64,000 nt of DNA, taken from contig DDFH01000008.1 of assembly GCA_002337085.1 (NCBI GenBank), forward strand, positions 10,349-74,348, in the 5' to 3' direction. The DNA is from Hyphomonadaceae bacterium UBA1933 (lineage in GTDB: Bacteria; Pseudomonadota; Alphaproteobacteria; Caulobacterales; Aquidulcibacteraceae). The first letter of the stretch is position 1, and every line of letters begins with the position of its first letter. The notes below the pieces were generated by a model. That model saw only the letters and a list, made by a program, of their open reading frames with translations. It was not told the origin of the DNA and did no database searches. Positions 8,963 to 17,717 of this stretch are shown here, piece after piece. The translations under genes and the position numbers were made by a program.

Positions 8963-9901
8963 TTATTTATCACCCGCTTTTAATTCTTCTTGTTTGCTCA
9001 TCCCAATTTTATCAATCCATGCAGCAGCAGAACCTTTGGCAAGGTCGCGCACACGGGCAATAAAACTTTGACGTTCGGTCGGGCTAACAACACCGCGTGC
9101 ATCCATTAAGTTAAACAAATGCGATGCCTTTAATGCCCAATCAAATGCTGGAAGTGGTAATTTTGCCTCTAGAAGGATATTGCATTGGGTCTCAGCATCT
9201 TTGAACCAGCGTTCAAGAATTTCGACATTGGAATATTCAAAGTTAAAGGTTGATTGTTCAACCTCATTTTCATGGAAAACATCGCCATATGTAACGCCAT
9301 TACCATTGAAATCAATGTCATAAATATTCTCAACGCCTTGAACATACATGGTCAAACGCTCAAGACCATAGGTCAATTCACCAGAAACGGGTTTACAATC
9401 GAAACCACCAACTTGTTGGAAATAAGTGAATTGCGATACTTCCATGCCATCACACCAAACTTCCCAACCCAAGCCCCAAGCACCAACAGTTGGATTTTCC
9501 CAATCATCTTCAACAAAACGAATATCATGAAGCTTTGGATCAATGCCAATTTCGTAAAGTGAGTTAAGGTATAATTCCTGAAGATTTGGCGGATTTGGCT
9601 TTAAAATAACCTGATATTGGTAATAATGGCCAAGACGGTTTGGGTTTTCACCATAACGACCATCTTTCGGGCGACGTGAAGGCTGCACATATGCGGCCTT
9701 CCACGGCTTATCACCTAGCGCGCGTAAAGTAGTTGCCGGGTGCAATGTCCCCGCCCCAACTTCGGTATCGTAAGGTTGCAAAATAACACAACCCTGACGC
9801 GCCCAATAATCAGACAGTGTAAGGATAATATCCTGAAAAGAAGGCTTACGACCTTGCGCATAAGCCCGCGAGCAAGCAGTAGAATATTCAACGTTTTCCA
9901 T
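8963..9901 (-). CDS. glyQ: Glycine-tRNA ligase alpha subunit
   Basis: The catalytic class II synthetase subunit that activates glycine and charges tRNA-Gly with GlyS. The 312 residues include SDYWARQGCVILQPYDTEVG, AYVQPSRRPKDGRYGENPNR and HYYQYQVILKPNP. The N-terminal extension (about 20 residues before SFQDIILTL) differs from common homologues. Even so, the ATG at 9901 is the only usable start, because an in-frame TAA lies four codons upstream and no other start codon occurs before the conserved part. No Shine-Dalgarno sequence is visible, and the start codon touches a perfect hairpin. It is first in the glyQ-glyS-ppdK run. Confidence 0.96.
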   Translation of the reverse strand: MENVEYSTACSRAYAQGRKPSFQDIILTLSDYWARQGCVILQPYDTEVGAGTLHPATTLRALGDKPWKAAYVQPSRRPKDGRYGENPNRLGHYYQYQVILKPNPPNLQELYLNSLYEIGIDPKLHDIRFVEDDWENPTVGAWGLGWEVWCDGMEVSQFTYFQQVGGFDCKPVSGELTYGLERLTMYVQGVENIYDIDFNGNGVTYGDVFHENEVEQSTFNFEYSNVEILERWFKDAETQCNILLEAKLPLPAFDWALKASHLFNLMDARGVVSPTERQSFIARVRDLAKGSAAAWIDKIGMSKQEELKAGDK

Positions 9902-9923
9902 AATTGCGAGTTAGCGCAATTAT
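9900..9923 (-). promoter_or_regulatory. Perfect hairpin at the glyQ start codon
   Basis: A 9-bp inverted repeat, ATAATTGCG / CGCAATTAT, with a 6-base loop. On the minus strand its 3' arm ends inside the glyQ ATG. With no ribosome-binding site nearby it could control initiation or be an operator. The role is inferred only from position. Confidence 0.4.
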
Positions 9924-10093
9924 CTTAATTAGGAAACAATTTTTATCCCGTTTTTTGTAAAATTTCACAAAAAAACTGCAATAAATTACTTTTAACTGTT
10001 ACGTTAGGTAAAGATGAAACACTTTGTAAGTAATTTACGTTTACAACTACTATACCTTGTTTTACAATAAACTAGTTTTTAGGTATTTAATAC

Positions 10094-11371
10094 ATGAGTA
10101 AACCTGTTATTTTAATTATTGGCGCAGAAGACATCTTTCAAACTGTTGCCAAAGCGGGATTTACTACTACCGATAAAATCGAGGATGTGCCTGTTAATCG
10201 GGCGATTATTATCGATTTACGAAATGTAGATATTTCAGAAGCGCAAATATTACTTGAAGAATTGCGAAATATAAAATCACAAAAACATTTGCAAATTTAT
10301 GGTTGGACCGAACCTAATGCTAGCTTGAACCAATATGAAATATTCAAATTTGACGGTCTATTAAACGAAGAAACCCCGCTTTCTTATATAAAGGCACGTC
10401 TTGAATCTGCATCAAGAATTGCCGCCATGTCACGTGAAGCTATGACAAGGTTTAATACACTTGCACAATTTGGCGCACAGCCAAAACCATCATATAATTT
10501 GCATCAAATTCCGCCAAAAATTTTAATATATGGCGCCCCAGGCCCCGATAACATGCGAATAACGGCAATTTTGGATCATCTTGAGATTTTGTGCGTGGCG
10601 GCATTTTCATCGTTTAGCGCATTTGAATATTTGCATAATGGTGGCTTTGATGCCGTAATTGTATTTGCCAATGACGATAAGACAGGTGCTTTAAGCTTTT
10701 GCTCTGCTTTGAGGCGCAATTCACGCCTTTTTCATATTCCTTGCCTTTTGCTTGTTAATAGCGACTTTGGAAACTTTGAAGATGCAATCCTAAAAGGTGC
10801 AACTGATGTAGATTTTATCGGCGTTTTTGAAGAAAATTCTATTATTCGTTTAATGACGCATATTGACGAGAAACGGCGTAGAGATGCCCTTAAGATGGCA
10901 TTCCGTCTTGCTAAATCGGATAAAGCGATCGACCGTGCATCTGGGCTTTACAATTTTGCATTCTTTAAAAGCCACCTAAATGCCTTAATTAAGGAGGCCC
11001 TTAATTTTAAAGATCAGGTATGCATTATTGAAATTACAATTCATGTAACGCCACAACATAACCCAAACCTTGAAATCCCTGATGACAGACGCCTAAGCGT
11101 TATTAATCAGGTTGGCTCTATGATTGCCCGCTTGGTACGTACCGAAGATACCGCAGCACGTATTGCACTTAATCGGTTTGCAATAATATTACCATTTTCC
11201 GATAAAATAACCGCATTCAATGCCGGGCAAAGGATTTGTGCGGTGCTTGAATCTTCGGCGTTTGACATTGGCTCAAGCGATGAGGCCGCAATGGCAGAGG
11301 CAAAATTTGAAATCAGCGAAATTACTGATAAAAACAATCTTGAAACTGTCATGCTAAAATTCGCGAGTTAG
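10094..11371 (+). CDS. PleD-like REC-REC-GGDEF protein with degenerate motifs
   Basis: A 425-residue soluble protein. Residues 1-125 and 140-255 look like two receiver folds (KPVILIIGAED, PPKILIYGAPG). In the second the usual phospho-Asp after the third strand is not where expected (FDAVIVFANDD). Residues 275-425 align with a diguanylate cyclase domain: DRASGLYNFAFFKSHL matches the conserved N-terminal helix region, and ARIALNRFAIILP aligns with aRyGGDEFaiiLP. The signature GGDEF is therefore ALNRF at residues 358-362. The architecture matches PleD, but cyclase activity is not expected. It stands alone, with a terminator just after it, facing pccB. Function unknown; a scaffold or ligand sensor is possible. 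Confidence 0.75.
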   Translation: MSKPVILIIGAEDIFQTVAKAGFTTTDKIEDVPVNRAIIIDLRNVDISEAQILLEELRNIKSQKHLQIYGWTEPNASLNQYEIFKFDGLLNEETPLSYIKARLESASRIAAMSREAMTRFNTLAQFGAQPKPSYNLHQIPPKILIYGAPGPDNMRITAILDHLEILCVAAFSSFSAFEYLHNGGFDAVIVFANDDKTGALSFCSALRRNSRLFHIPCLLLVNSDFGNFEDAILKGATDVDFIGVFEENSIIRLMTHIDEKRRRDALKMAFRLAKSDKAIDRASGLYNFAFFKSHLNALIKEALNFKDQVCIIEITIHVTPQHNPNLEIPDDRRLSVINQVGSMIARLVRTEDTAARIALNRFAIILPFSDKITAFNAGQRICAVLESSAFDIGSSDEAAMAEAKFEISEITDKNNLETVMLKFAS

Positions 11372-11394
11372 TTATCACTAAATAGATACAAAAA

Positions 11395-11418
11395 AGCCCC
11401 GCTTTTGCGGGGCTTTTA
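11395..11418. terminator. Bidirectional terminator between the GGDEF-like gene and pccB
   Basis: Stem AGCCCCGC/GCGGGGCT with loop TTTT is followed by TTTTATTTTA on the plus strand and flanked by AAAAA on the other side. It lies between two convergent genes (stops at 11371 and 11421) and can serve both. Confidence 0.88.
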
Positions 11419-11420
11419 TT

Positions 11421-12953
11421 TTATAATGGAATATTATCGTGTTTTTTCCACGGATTACTTAGTTTCTTTTTAGCCAAAGTCCTGAGCGACTGTGCAATTC
11501 TGAAACGTGTTGAATGCGGCATTATAACATCATCAATAAAGCCAAGAGATGCCGCAACAAACGGGTTGGCGAAACGTTTTTGATATTCATCAGTACGTTC
11601 CTGAATTTTTACAGGGTCACCAATATCTTGACGGAAAATAATCTCCACCGCACCCTTTGCACCCATAACCGCAATCTCTGCTGTTGGCCATGCATAGTTT
11701 ACGTCACCACGAAGGTGTTTTGATGACATAACATCATACGCACCACCATAAGCCTTGCGGGTAATTAGCGTAACTTTGGGAACAGTTGCCTCTGCATAAG
11801 CAAACAATAGTTTTGCCCCATGCTTAATAAGACCACCATATTCCTGTTTAGTACCAGGCATAAAGCCAGGAACGTCAACAAAAGTAACGATTGGAATATT
11901 ATAGCAATCGCAGAAACGGACAAAGCGCGCAGCTTTACGTGATGAATCACTATCAAGAACGCCAGCAAGGCTCATTGGTTGGTTGGCAACCACGCCAACT
12001 GTTTGACCTTCTATGCGCCCAAAACCAACAACGATATTTTTTGCAAAATCCTGCGAAATTTGCATGAAATCACCGTCATCAACAGTTTTTTCGATTAACT
12101 CAACTATGTCATAAGGTTGGTTAGGATTGCTTGGTACGAGGTTATCAAGAGAATAATCAGGCTCATTTTTAACAACAACCCCTGCCCGAACAGGTGCTTT
12201 TTCTGTGTTGTTTGATGGAATAAAGTCAATCAAACGTCGCATTTGTAATAATGCTTCAAAGTCATTTTCGAATGCACCATCTGCAACGCCAGATTTTTGG
12301 CAATGAACGCGTGCACCACCTAATTCTTCTGCGGTTACAACTTCATTCGTAACAGTTTTAACAACATCTGGACCAGTAACGAACATGTTTGAAGTATCTT
12401 TTACCATAAAGATAAAATCTGTCATTGCCGGTGAATAAACATCGCCACCTGCGCAAGGCCCCATAATAACTGAAATCTGCGGCACAACACCTGATGCCAA
12501 AACATTTTGCAAGAAAATATCAGCATAACCAGCAAGCGATTCAACACCTTCTTGAATACGTGCGCCGCCTGCATCAAACAAGCCAATAATTGGCGCGCCA
12601 TTTTTAACCGCCATTTGTTGAACTTTTACAATTTTCTCGGCATGAGAACGCGATAGCGAACCACCAAAAACCGTAAAATCTTTAGAGAAAACATAAACCA
12701 AGCGGCCATTTATTGTGCCATGCCCGGTTACAACACCGTCCCCAGCAATTTTCTTTTCAGCCATGCCAAATTCATTACAACGATGCTCAACATAAATGTC
12801 GTATTCTTCAAAAGAGCCTTCGTCTAATAAAATTTCCAGACGCTCACGAGCAGTAAGTTTTCCTCTTGCGTGCTGCGCATCAATACGTTTCTGACCGCCA
12901 CCCAACCATGCCTGATCGCGTTTTTCTTTCAAAGTTTCAATGATAGTTTTCAT
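11421..12953 (-). CDS. pccB: Propionyl-CoA carboxylase beta (carboxyltransferase) subunit
   Basis: The carboxyltransferase subunit moves CO2 from biotin to propionyl-CoA, giving methylmalonyl-CoA for propionate, odd-chain and branched amino acid breakdown. The 510 residues fit the family. Visible motifs are RGKLTARERLEILLDEGSFE, VFSKDFTVFGGSLS, LFDAGGARIQEGVESLAGY, MGPCAGGDVYSPA and TFVDVPGFMPGTKQE. The ATG at 12953 follows GGGGAA. The biotin-carrying alpha subunit (pccA) is not in the window; accB and accC at 51.6-53.4 kb belong to acetyl-CoA carboxylase. Related acyl-CoA carboxylase beta subunits cannot be fully excluded as to substrate. Confidence 0.92.
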   Translation of the reverse strand: MKTIIETLKEKRDQAWLGGGQKRIDAQHARGKLTARERLEILLDEGSFEEYDIYVEHRCNEFGMAEKKIAGDGVVTGHGTINGRLVYVFSKDFTVFGGSLSRSHAEKIVKVQQMAVKNGAPIIGLFDAGGARIQEGVESLAGYADIFLQNVLASGVVPQISVIMGPCAGGDVYSPAMTDFIFMVKDTSNMFVTGPDVVKTVTNEVVTAEELGGARVHCQKSGVADGAFENDFEALLQMRRLIDFIPSNNTEKAPVRAGVVVKNEPDYSLDNLVPSNPNQPYDIVELIEKTVDDGDFMQISQDFAKNIVVGFGRIEGQTVGVVANQPMSLAGVLDSDSSRKAARFVRFCDCYNIPIVTFVDVPGFMPGTKQEYGGLIKHGAKLLFAYAEATVPKVTLITRKAYGGAYDVMSSKHLRGDVNYAWPTAEIAVMGAKGAVEIIFRQDIGDPVKIQERTDEYQKRFANPFVAASLGFIDDVIMPHSTRFRIAQSLRTLAKKKLSNPWKKHDNIPL

Positions 12954-13170
12954 ATAAGATTCCCCAGTTTTAAACTGAATAAGTAGAATTGTTTAATTTT
13001 TATCGGCGTTTATTTATGATAATTTGGTTACAATCACGCCTTCATTATTGCAAGTTATTTTATGGTCAATTCATGCTTTAGGCTAAGATTTATGAACTTA
13101 TACAGGGAAAATATTGCTTAAAAACGGATTATCTTATTGATTTAATGTATTGAAGGTATAAAAGTTCAGT

Positions 13171-14334
13171 ATGCCGCAAGTTGCAATAGATGTAACCAAA
13201 AACACAAAACCACTTATGCCTAAGTGGCAAAAGTTGCTTTTGGTGACACTTGTCATAGCCACTATCATAAGCGGATTATTGGTTTTCTTTTTTAGAAATA
13301 ATATTTTCAAAGCGATTATAAAGCCATCCATCCCTTTTCAAGTGGCACAAGAACCATCAACTCCAAATTATAATGACGCATCGGCATGGGTTTTACGCCC
13401 ACAGATTATTGACGCCACCAAGCCAGCAGTATTCTTTGCACACCCTGTAACCTATTATGATGGTTCCAAAGGCTGGAATGCAGACATCAATCAGCCAGAA
13501 GCAAAGCAGATTATTGATGAAGTCGTTATTCCTAATCACGTTGCCCCATTTATGACCTGGACACAAGTTTGGCTTCCTCATTATCGACAGGCAACTTTAT
13601 ATTCAACGCTTAGCTATAATGAAGATGCGAAAGAAGCCTTAAATCTTGCATATTATGATATTGAGACGGCGTTTAAAACATTTTTGCAAAATAAAGCACC
13701 TGGCCAAAAATTTATTATTGTTGGTATGAACCAAGGGGCATTGCATATATTGCGCCTTTTACAACACCAACCAGCCGAATTAAAAGAAAGTATAATTGCT
13801 ATATATCTGATTGATCAAGCAATTCCGACCAATCTTTTAAAACAAGAACAAGGTAAAAGCTTATTGGGTGCAATCCAGCCATGCAAAAGCCTACAGGAAA
13901 CACAATGCTTAATAAATTTTCTTTCAGTTAGCGAGAATAATAATCGGAAAATATATCTGGCTCGTAAATATTCACCGGTTTACGACAAAAACAATGGCTA
14001 CTATAAACGAGGAAAAGCGGATACAGTTTGCGTAAACCCATTAAATGGCGGAAGCAGCAATATTGCCGATGAAAAACTCAATAGTGGTGCAGTTGCCGCA
14101 TCTAAACTTGAAGAAGGAACGGATCCTGCCCTACTACCTGCGGCTACTGGTGCAGAATGTAAAGATGGGTTGTTATTGGTTGATAGCTTACGACCGGCTG
14201 CTTTATCACCGCCGGTATTCGAATTAGGCAGCTTTTATAAAGTAAGTTCTTATAATTTATTTTATGATAATCTTAAAAATGATGTTGCGGCAAGGGTTAT
14301 AGAATCCAAAAATCAAGCGGCCAAGAAAAAGTAA
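13171..14334 (+). CDS. DUF3089 alpha/beta-hydrolase-like membrane protein lacking the usual nucleophile
   Basis: A 387-residue protein with one N-terminal membrane segment (about residues 22-45, LLLVTLVIATIISGLLVFFF) and a DUF3089-like domain outside the cytoplasmic membrane. Family features are ATKPAVFFAHPVTYYDGSKG, VWLPHYRQATLYS, and the elbow FIIVGMNQGALHILRLL. In DUF3089 proteins the elbow is normally GHSQG with a catalytic Ser; here it is GMNQG, so Ser is replaced by Asn. Hydrolase activity is therefore doubtful. It is divergent from pccB across a 217-base gap. Its last 22 bases overlap the end of the convergent response regulator gene. Confidence 0.72.
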   Translation: MPQVAIDVTKNTKPLMPKWQKLLLVTLVIATIISGLLVFFFRNNIFKAIIKPSIPFQVAQEPSTPNYNDASAWVLRPQIIDATKPAVFFAHPVTYYDGSKGWNADINQPEAKQIIDEVVIPNHVAPFMTWTQVWLPHYRQATLYSTLSYNEDAKEALNLAYYDIETAFKTFLQNKAPGQKFIIVGMNQGALHILRLLQHQPAELKESIIAIYLIDQAIPTNLLKQEQGKSLLGAIQPCKSLQETQCLINFLSVSENNNRKIYLARKYSPVYDKNNGYYKRGKADTVCVNPLNGGSSNIADEKLNSGAVAASKLEEGTDPALLPAATGAECKDGLLLVDSLRPAALSPPVFELGSFYKVSSYNLFYDNLKNDVAARVIESKNQAAKKK

Positions 14335-15071
14335 TCATCATTCAATTTATCAATGATTTCCTGAACCTCTTTACAAGAATTTATGATATTTAACAAAATG
14401 CTCGAACGCTCATCATCATCAGTAGCCGCAGAAGCCAAAGACGAATATCTAAGCAATTTTCCTGCGCCGATTGCAGCAGCAATTGCAGCAAGCTCTTCGG
14501 CTGCACGGATAAAACTATCAGTATGATTGATGGTAAGACTTAAAAGCAATTCAGCAATTTTAATTGGCCATTGCTTAGAAAAATCACGTAAAACACCGCT
14601 AACCGCTTCGTTTCCAGCATTATCGCGATAGTTCATCAATACTGCAACATCAACAATCAAAGGCTCTTGTTCATTATAATCAGCATTCTTTGAATAATCA
14701 GGCTCGACATGGTTTACGTCCATTATCGTATTAACTAACTCTTCAAGGTCAACAGGTTTATGAAGAACCACATCCATGCCAGCGTCAAGGCACGCTAAAA
14801 TTTCATGTTGTTCACTGCGTGCAGTTAGCCCAAGTATTGGAATTTTGGAGTTTTCATTATCCAAGGCACGCATTTTCTTTGCAGCAACTGTGCCGTCAAT
14901 ACGCTCCATAGTTACATCAAGGATAATTACGTCAAAAAGATCCTGTTTCGCAAACTCTATCGCCTCGTCACCATCTTCACAAGCAACAATATTAAAGCCA
15001 GTTGCTTCAAGAAAATGGGATACCATCTTTCGCATACCGGCGTTATCTTCAGCGTATAGAATTTTTTTCAT
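14313..15071 (-). CDS. Response regulator with C-terminal HPt-like domain lacking its histidine
   Basis: A 252-residue protein. Residues 1-120 form a complete receiver: acidic pair E8/D9 in YAEDN, phospho-acceptor D52 in VIILDVTM, T83 in GLTAR and K105 in HKPVD. Residues 145-250 look like a histidine phosphotransfer helical bundle. FIRAAEELAAIAAAIGAGKL aligns with the family pattern arAAHtLKGaaaniGA, but the phospho-His position is Glu (E192). The start is the ATG at 15071 (MKKILYAEDN). No kinase gene is adjacent; parC is the upstream neighbour, 137 bases away. The receiver should accept phosphate, but relay through the second domain should not occur. Confidence 0.8.
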   Translation of the reverse strand: MKKILYAEDNAGMRKMVSHFLEATGFNIVACEDGDEAIEFAKQDLFDVIILDVTMERIDGTVAAKKMRALDNENSKIPILGLTARSEQHEILACLDAGMDVVLHKPVDLEELVNTIMDVNHVEPDYSKNADYNEQEPLIVDVAVLMNYRDNAGNEAVSGVLRDFSKQWPIKIAELLLSLTINHTDSFIRAAEELAAIAAAIGAGKLLRYSSLASAATDDDERSSILLNIINSCKEVQEIIDKLNDDYFFLAA

Positions 15072-15208
15072 CAATAAAAACAACCCATTCCCCATGAGCA
15101 TTTAATGATAAAAAAGTTTCCAAAGGGTTACCTGCAAGTCACAAACACCAACTATATTATATTAAAGGCAGAAATTTAATGTAAAATGTCAGACTAATTC
15201 ATTGATTT

Positions 15209-17455
15209 TCAGCTAAATTTTCCAGTTTTGCTAAATCCCCGAGGCACCATGCGACCAACCGACGCGCGTCTTCCAACATAATCACGCCATTCCGGCATCT
15301 CACGATTTCTACCTGAACTATCTACCCAAACTAACCCATCTTCACCTTTAAAGCTTATTGCATCTAAAATGCCGCCATCACGATATGATTGCAACTTAAC
15401 TCCTTTACCACGCGACATAACAGGAAGCTCATCAGAGTTGAAAATCAATAATTTGCGATTTTCACCAATAACTCCAAGGAAATTTCCTTTGATGATTTTG
15501 ATTACGGCCGCTTTTTGATTATCACCAGTCGATAGAATTGTTTTACCGCCACGTTTTTGGCTTAGAAATTCAACCTCATCAATAACAAAGCCATAGCCTT
15601 TAGATGATGCCACCAAACGTTTTCTGCCTTCTTCGGCGACAAACATATCCAATATGTCATACTCTTCGCCAAGCTCGATTGATAAACGTATTGGCTCACC
15701 TAATCCGCGTCCTGATGGCAATTTATCACCTTGCAAAGTGAATGCACGGCCATCTGTTGCAAACAAAACAATTTTGTCGGTTGTGTAACATTGCAACGAT
15801 AACGATAAATCATCATCATCTTTGAACTTAACCGATGATAAATCTTCAATTTTGCCTTTTAATGCACGTATCCAACCACGTTTTGAAAGCACGACTGTAA
15901 TCGGTTCTTTTGTAATAAACGCCTCAATAGAGATTGCGGTTGACGGATCTGGTGCATCTGCAAAACTGGTTCTACGTTTTGCGCTTGTTTTGTCTTTTGC
16001 AAATATTTCTCTTGTGGCTTCTAATTCGCTATAAACCTTACGCCATTGTAGTTTTTCAGAACCCAGCAATTTATTTAATTCTTCGAGTTCTTTTTTAAGG
16101 TTGGCATCCTCGTTTTTAATTGCCATCTCTTCAAGCTTACGCAAATTACGTAAACGTGTATCCAGAATTGCATTGGCTTGAACATCATTTAGATTAAATG
16201 TCGCCATCAAGACAGCTTTGGCATCATCTTCTTCACGAATAATACGAATAACCTCATCAAGGTTCAGGTATGCAATCAATAATGCGGCCAAAATCTCTAA
16301 ACGTGCTTCAATTTTACCACGTCGCCAATTTGCACGACGAACCACAAGTTCTTTTTTAAATGTAATGAATGAGAACAAGCATTCTTTTATTCCCATTACC
16401 TTTGGGATACCATTTGCATCAATTACGTTAAGATTTACAGAGAAGCGATTTTCCAAATCAGATAATTTGAAAAGACTTTCCATCAAATGTTCTGGGGTTA
16501 CAGTTTTTGACTTTGGTTCAAGAACAATACGTATATCTTCGGCACTTTCATCACGAACATCTGCCAATAATGGTGCACGCTTGTTTTCAATCAACTCAGC
16601 AAGTTTTTCAATCAGGCGTGACTTTTGAACCTGAAATGGCGGTTCAGTTACAATAATTTGCCATTGACCCCGCCCCATATCTTCAACGTGCCATTTAGAA
16701 CGCACACGAATTGAACCCTTACCTGTTTCATAGGCATTTAAGATATTTTCCTTTGGTTCAACAATAACGCCACCAGTTGGAAAATCAGGCCCTGGGATAT
16801 AGTCCATAATTGCTTCGGTACTTAGACCATTATCATCAACCAACGCAAGACACGCATCGATAAGCTCTATTGCATTATGTGGCGGGATTGATGTTGCCAT
16901 ACCAACCGCAATCCCCATTGCCCCATTTGCCAATAGATTTGGAAACGATGCAGGTAAAACAACTGGTTCAAGATCCTCACCCGAATAAGTCTCACGGAAA
17001 TTAACACAATTTTCGTTAATACCATCAAGTAACAAAGTTCCAGTATTGGTTAAACGTGCTTCTGTATAACGATAAGCTGCGGCACTATCACCATCGATAT
17101 TGCCAAAATTGCCCTGACCATCAACAAGACGATAACGAACCGAAAAATCTTGCGCCAATCGCACCATTGTGTCGTAAATTGCACTGTCGCCATGGGGGTG
17201 AAATTTACCCATGACGTCACCAACAATCTTTGCACATTTTTTAAAACGTGCATCACTATCCAGTCCCAATTCGCCCATTGCATGAACAATGCGTCTTTGA
17301 ACTGGCTTTAAACCATCACGAACATCAGGCAAAGCGCGCGAAGTAATAGTTGAAAGCGCATAAACCAAATATCGGCTTTCTAAGGCTCGATCAAAAGGTT
17401 CATTTATTATTTTGCCGCCTTCATTATGTTCAATTATGTCTGAATTGTTTGTCAT
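15209..17455 (-). CDS. parC: DNA topoisomerase IV subunit A
   Basis: The DNA-cleaving subunit of topoisomerase IV, which decatenates daughter chromosomes. The 748 residues are normal for alphaproteobacterial ParC, shorter than GyrA. The catalytic Tyr lies in SAAAYRYTEARLT near residue 126. The region linked to quinolone susceptibility reads GKFHPHGDSAIYDTMVRLAQ, with the usual Ser. The C-terminal beta-pinwheel is present but short and lacks a GyrA box (QRRRGGKG), which supports ParC over GyrA. The parE partner is not in the window. Confidence 0.93.
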   Translation of the reverse strand: MTNNSDIIEHNEGGKIINEPFDRALESRYLVYALSTITSRALPDVRDGLKPVQRRIVHAMGELGLDSDARFKKCAKIVGDVMGKFHPHGDSAIYDTMVRLAQDFSVRYRLVDGQGNFGNIDGDSAAAYRYTEARLTNTGTLLLDGINENCVNFRETYSGEDLEPVVLPASFPNLLANGAMGIAVGMATSIPPHNAIELIDACLALVDDNGLSTEAIMDYIPGPDFPTGGVIVEPKENILNAYETGKGSIRVRSKWHVEDMGRGQWQIIVTEPPFQVQKSRLIEKLAELIENKRAPLLADVRDESAEDIRIVLEPKSKTVTPEHLMESLFKLSDLENRFSVNLNVIDANGIPKVMGIKECLFSFITFKKELVVRRANWRRGKIEARLEILAALLIAYLNLDEVIRIIREEDDAKAVLMATFNLNDVQANAILDTRLRNLRKLEEMAIKNEDANLKKELEELNKLLGSEKLQWRKVYSELEATREIFAKDKTSAKRRTSFADAPDPSTAISIEAFITKEPITVVLSKRGWIRALKGKIEDLSSVKFKDDDDLSLSLQCYTTDKIVLFATDGRAFTLQGDKLPSGRGLGEPIRLSIELGEEYDILDMFVAEEGRKRLVASSKGYGFVIDEVEFLSQKRGGKTILSTGDNQKAAVIKIIKGNFLGVIGENRKLLIFNSDELPVMSRGKGVKLQSYRDGGILDAISFKGEDGLVWVDSSGRNREMPEWRDYVGRRASVGRMVPRGFSKTGKFS

Positions 17456-17717
17456 TTTTATCGTTTCAAAATCGAGTTTTATTTATAACTCTGCGAATCA
17501 AAGGCGATAATACATAATTTTTAAAGTGGTAAACCAACTAATTGCCGTGGCAAACTAATTCTGGTTATAATTCAAATGCATTAAGACACAAATATTTTTA
17601 TAGACATAAGCAACTAACAGCAAATATCACAGCTATAAATAGAATATATCTTGACCAACGCCCCATCTTAAGTATCTGTTACATGATAATCAGTTTAAGC
17701 ATTGAAATGGGGCCTCG

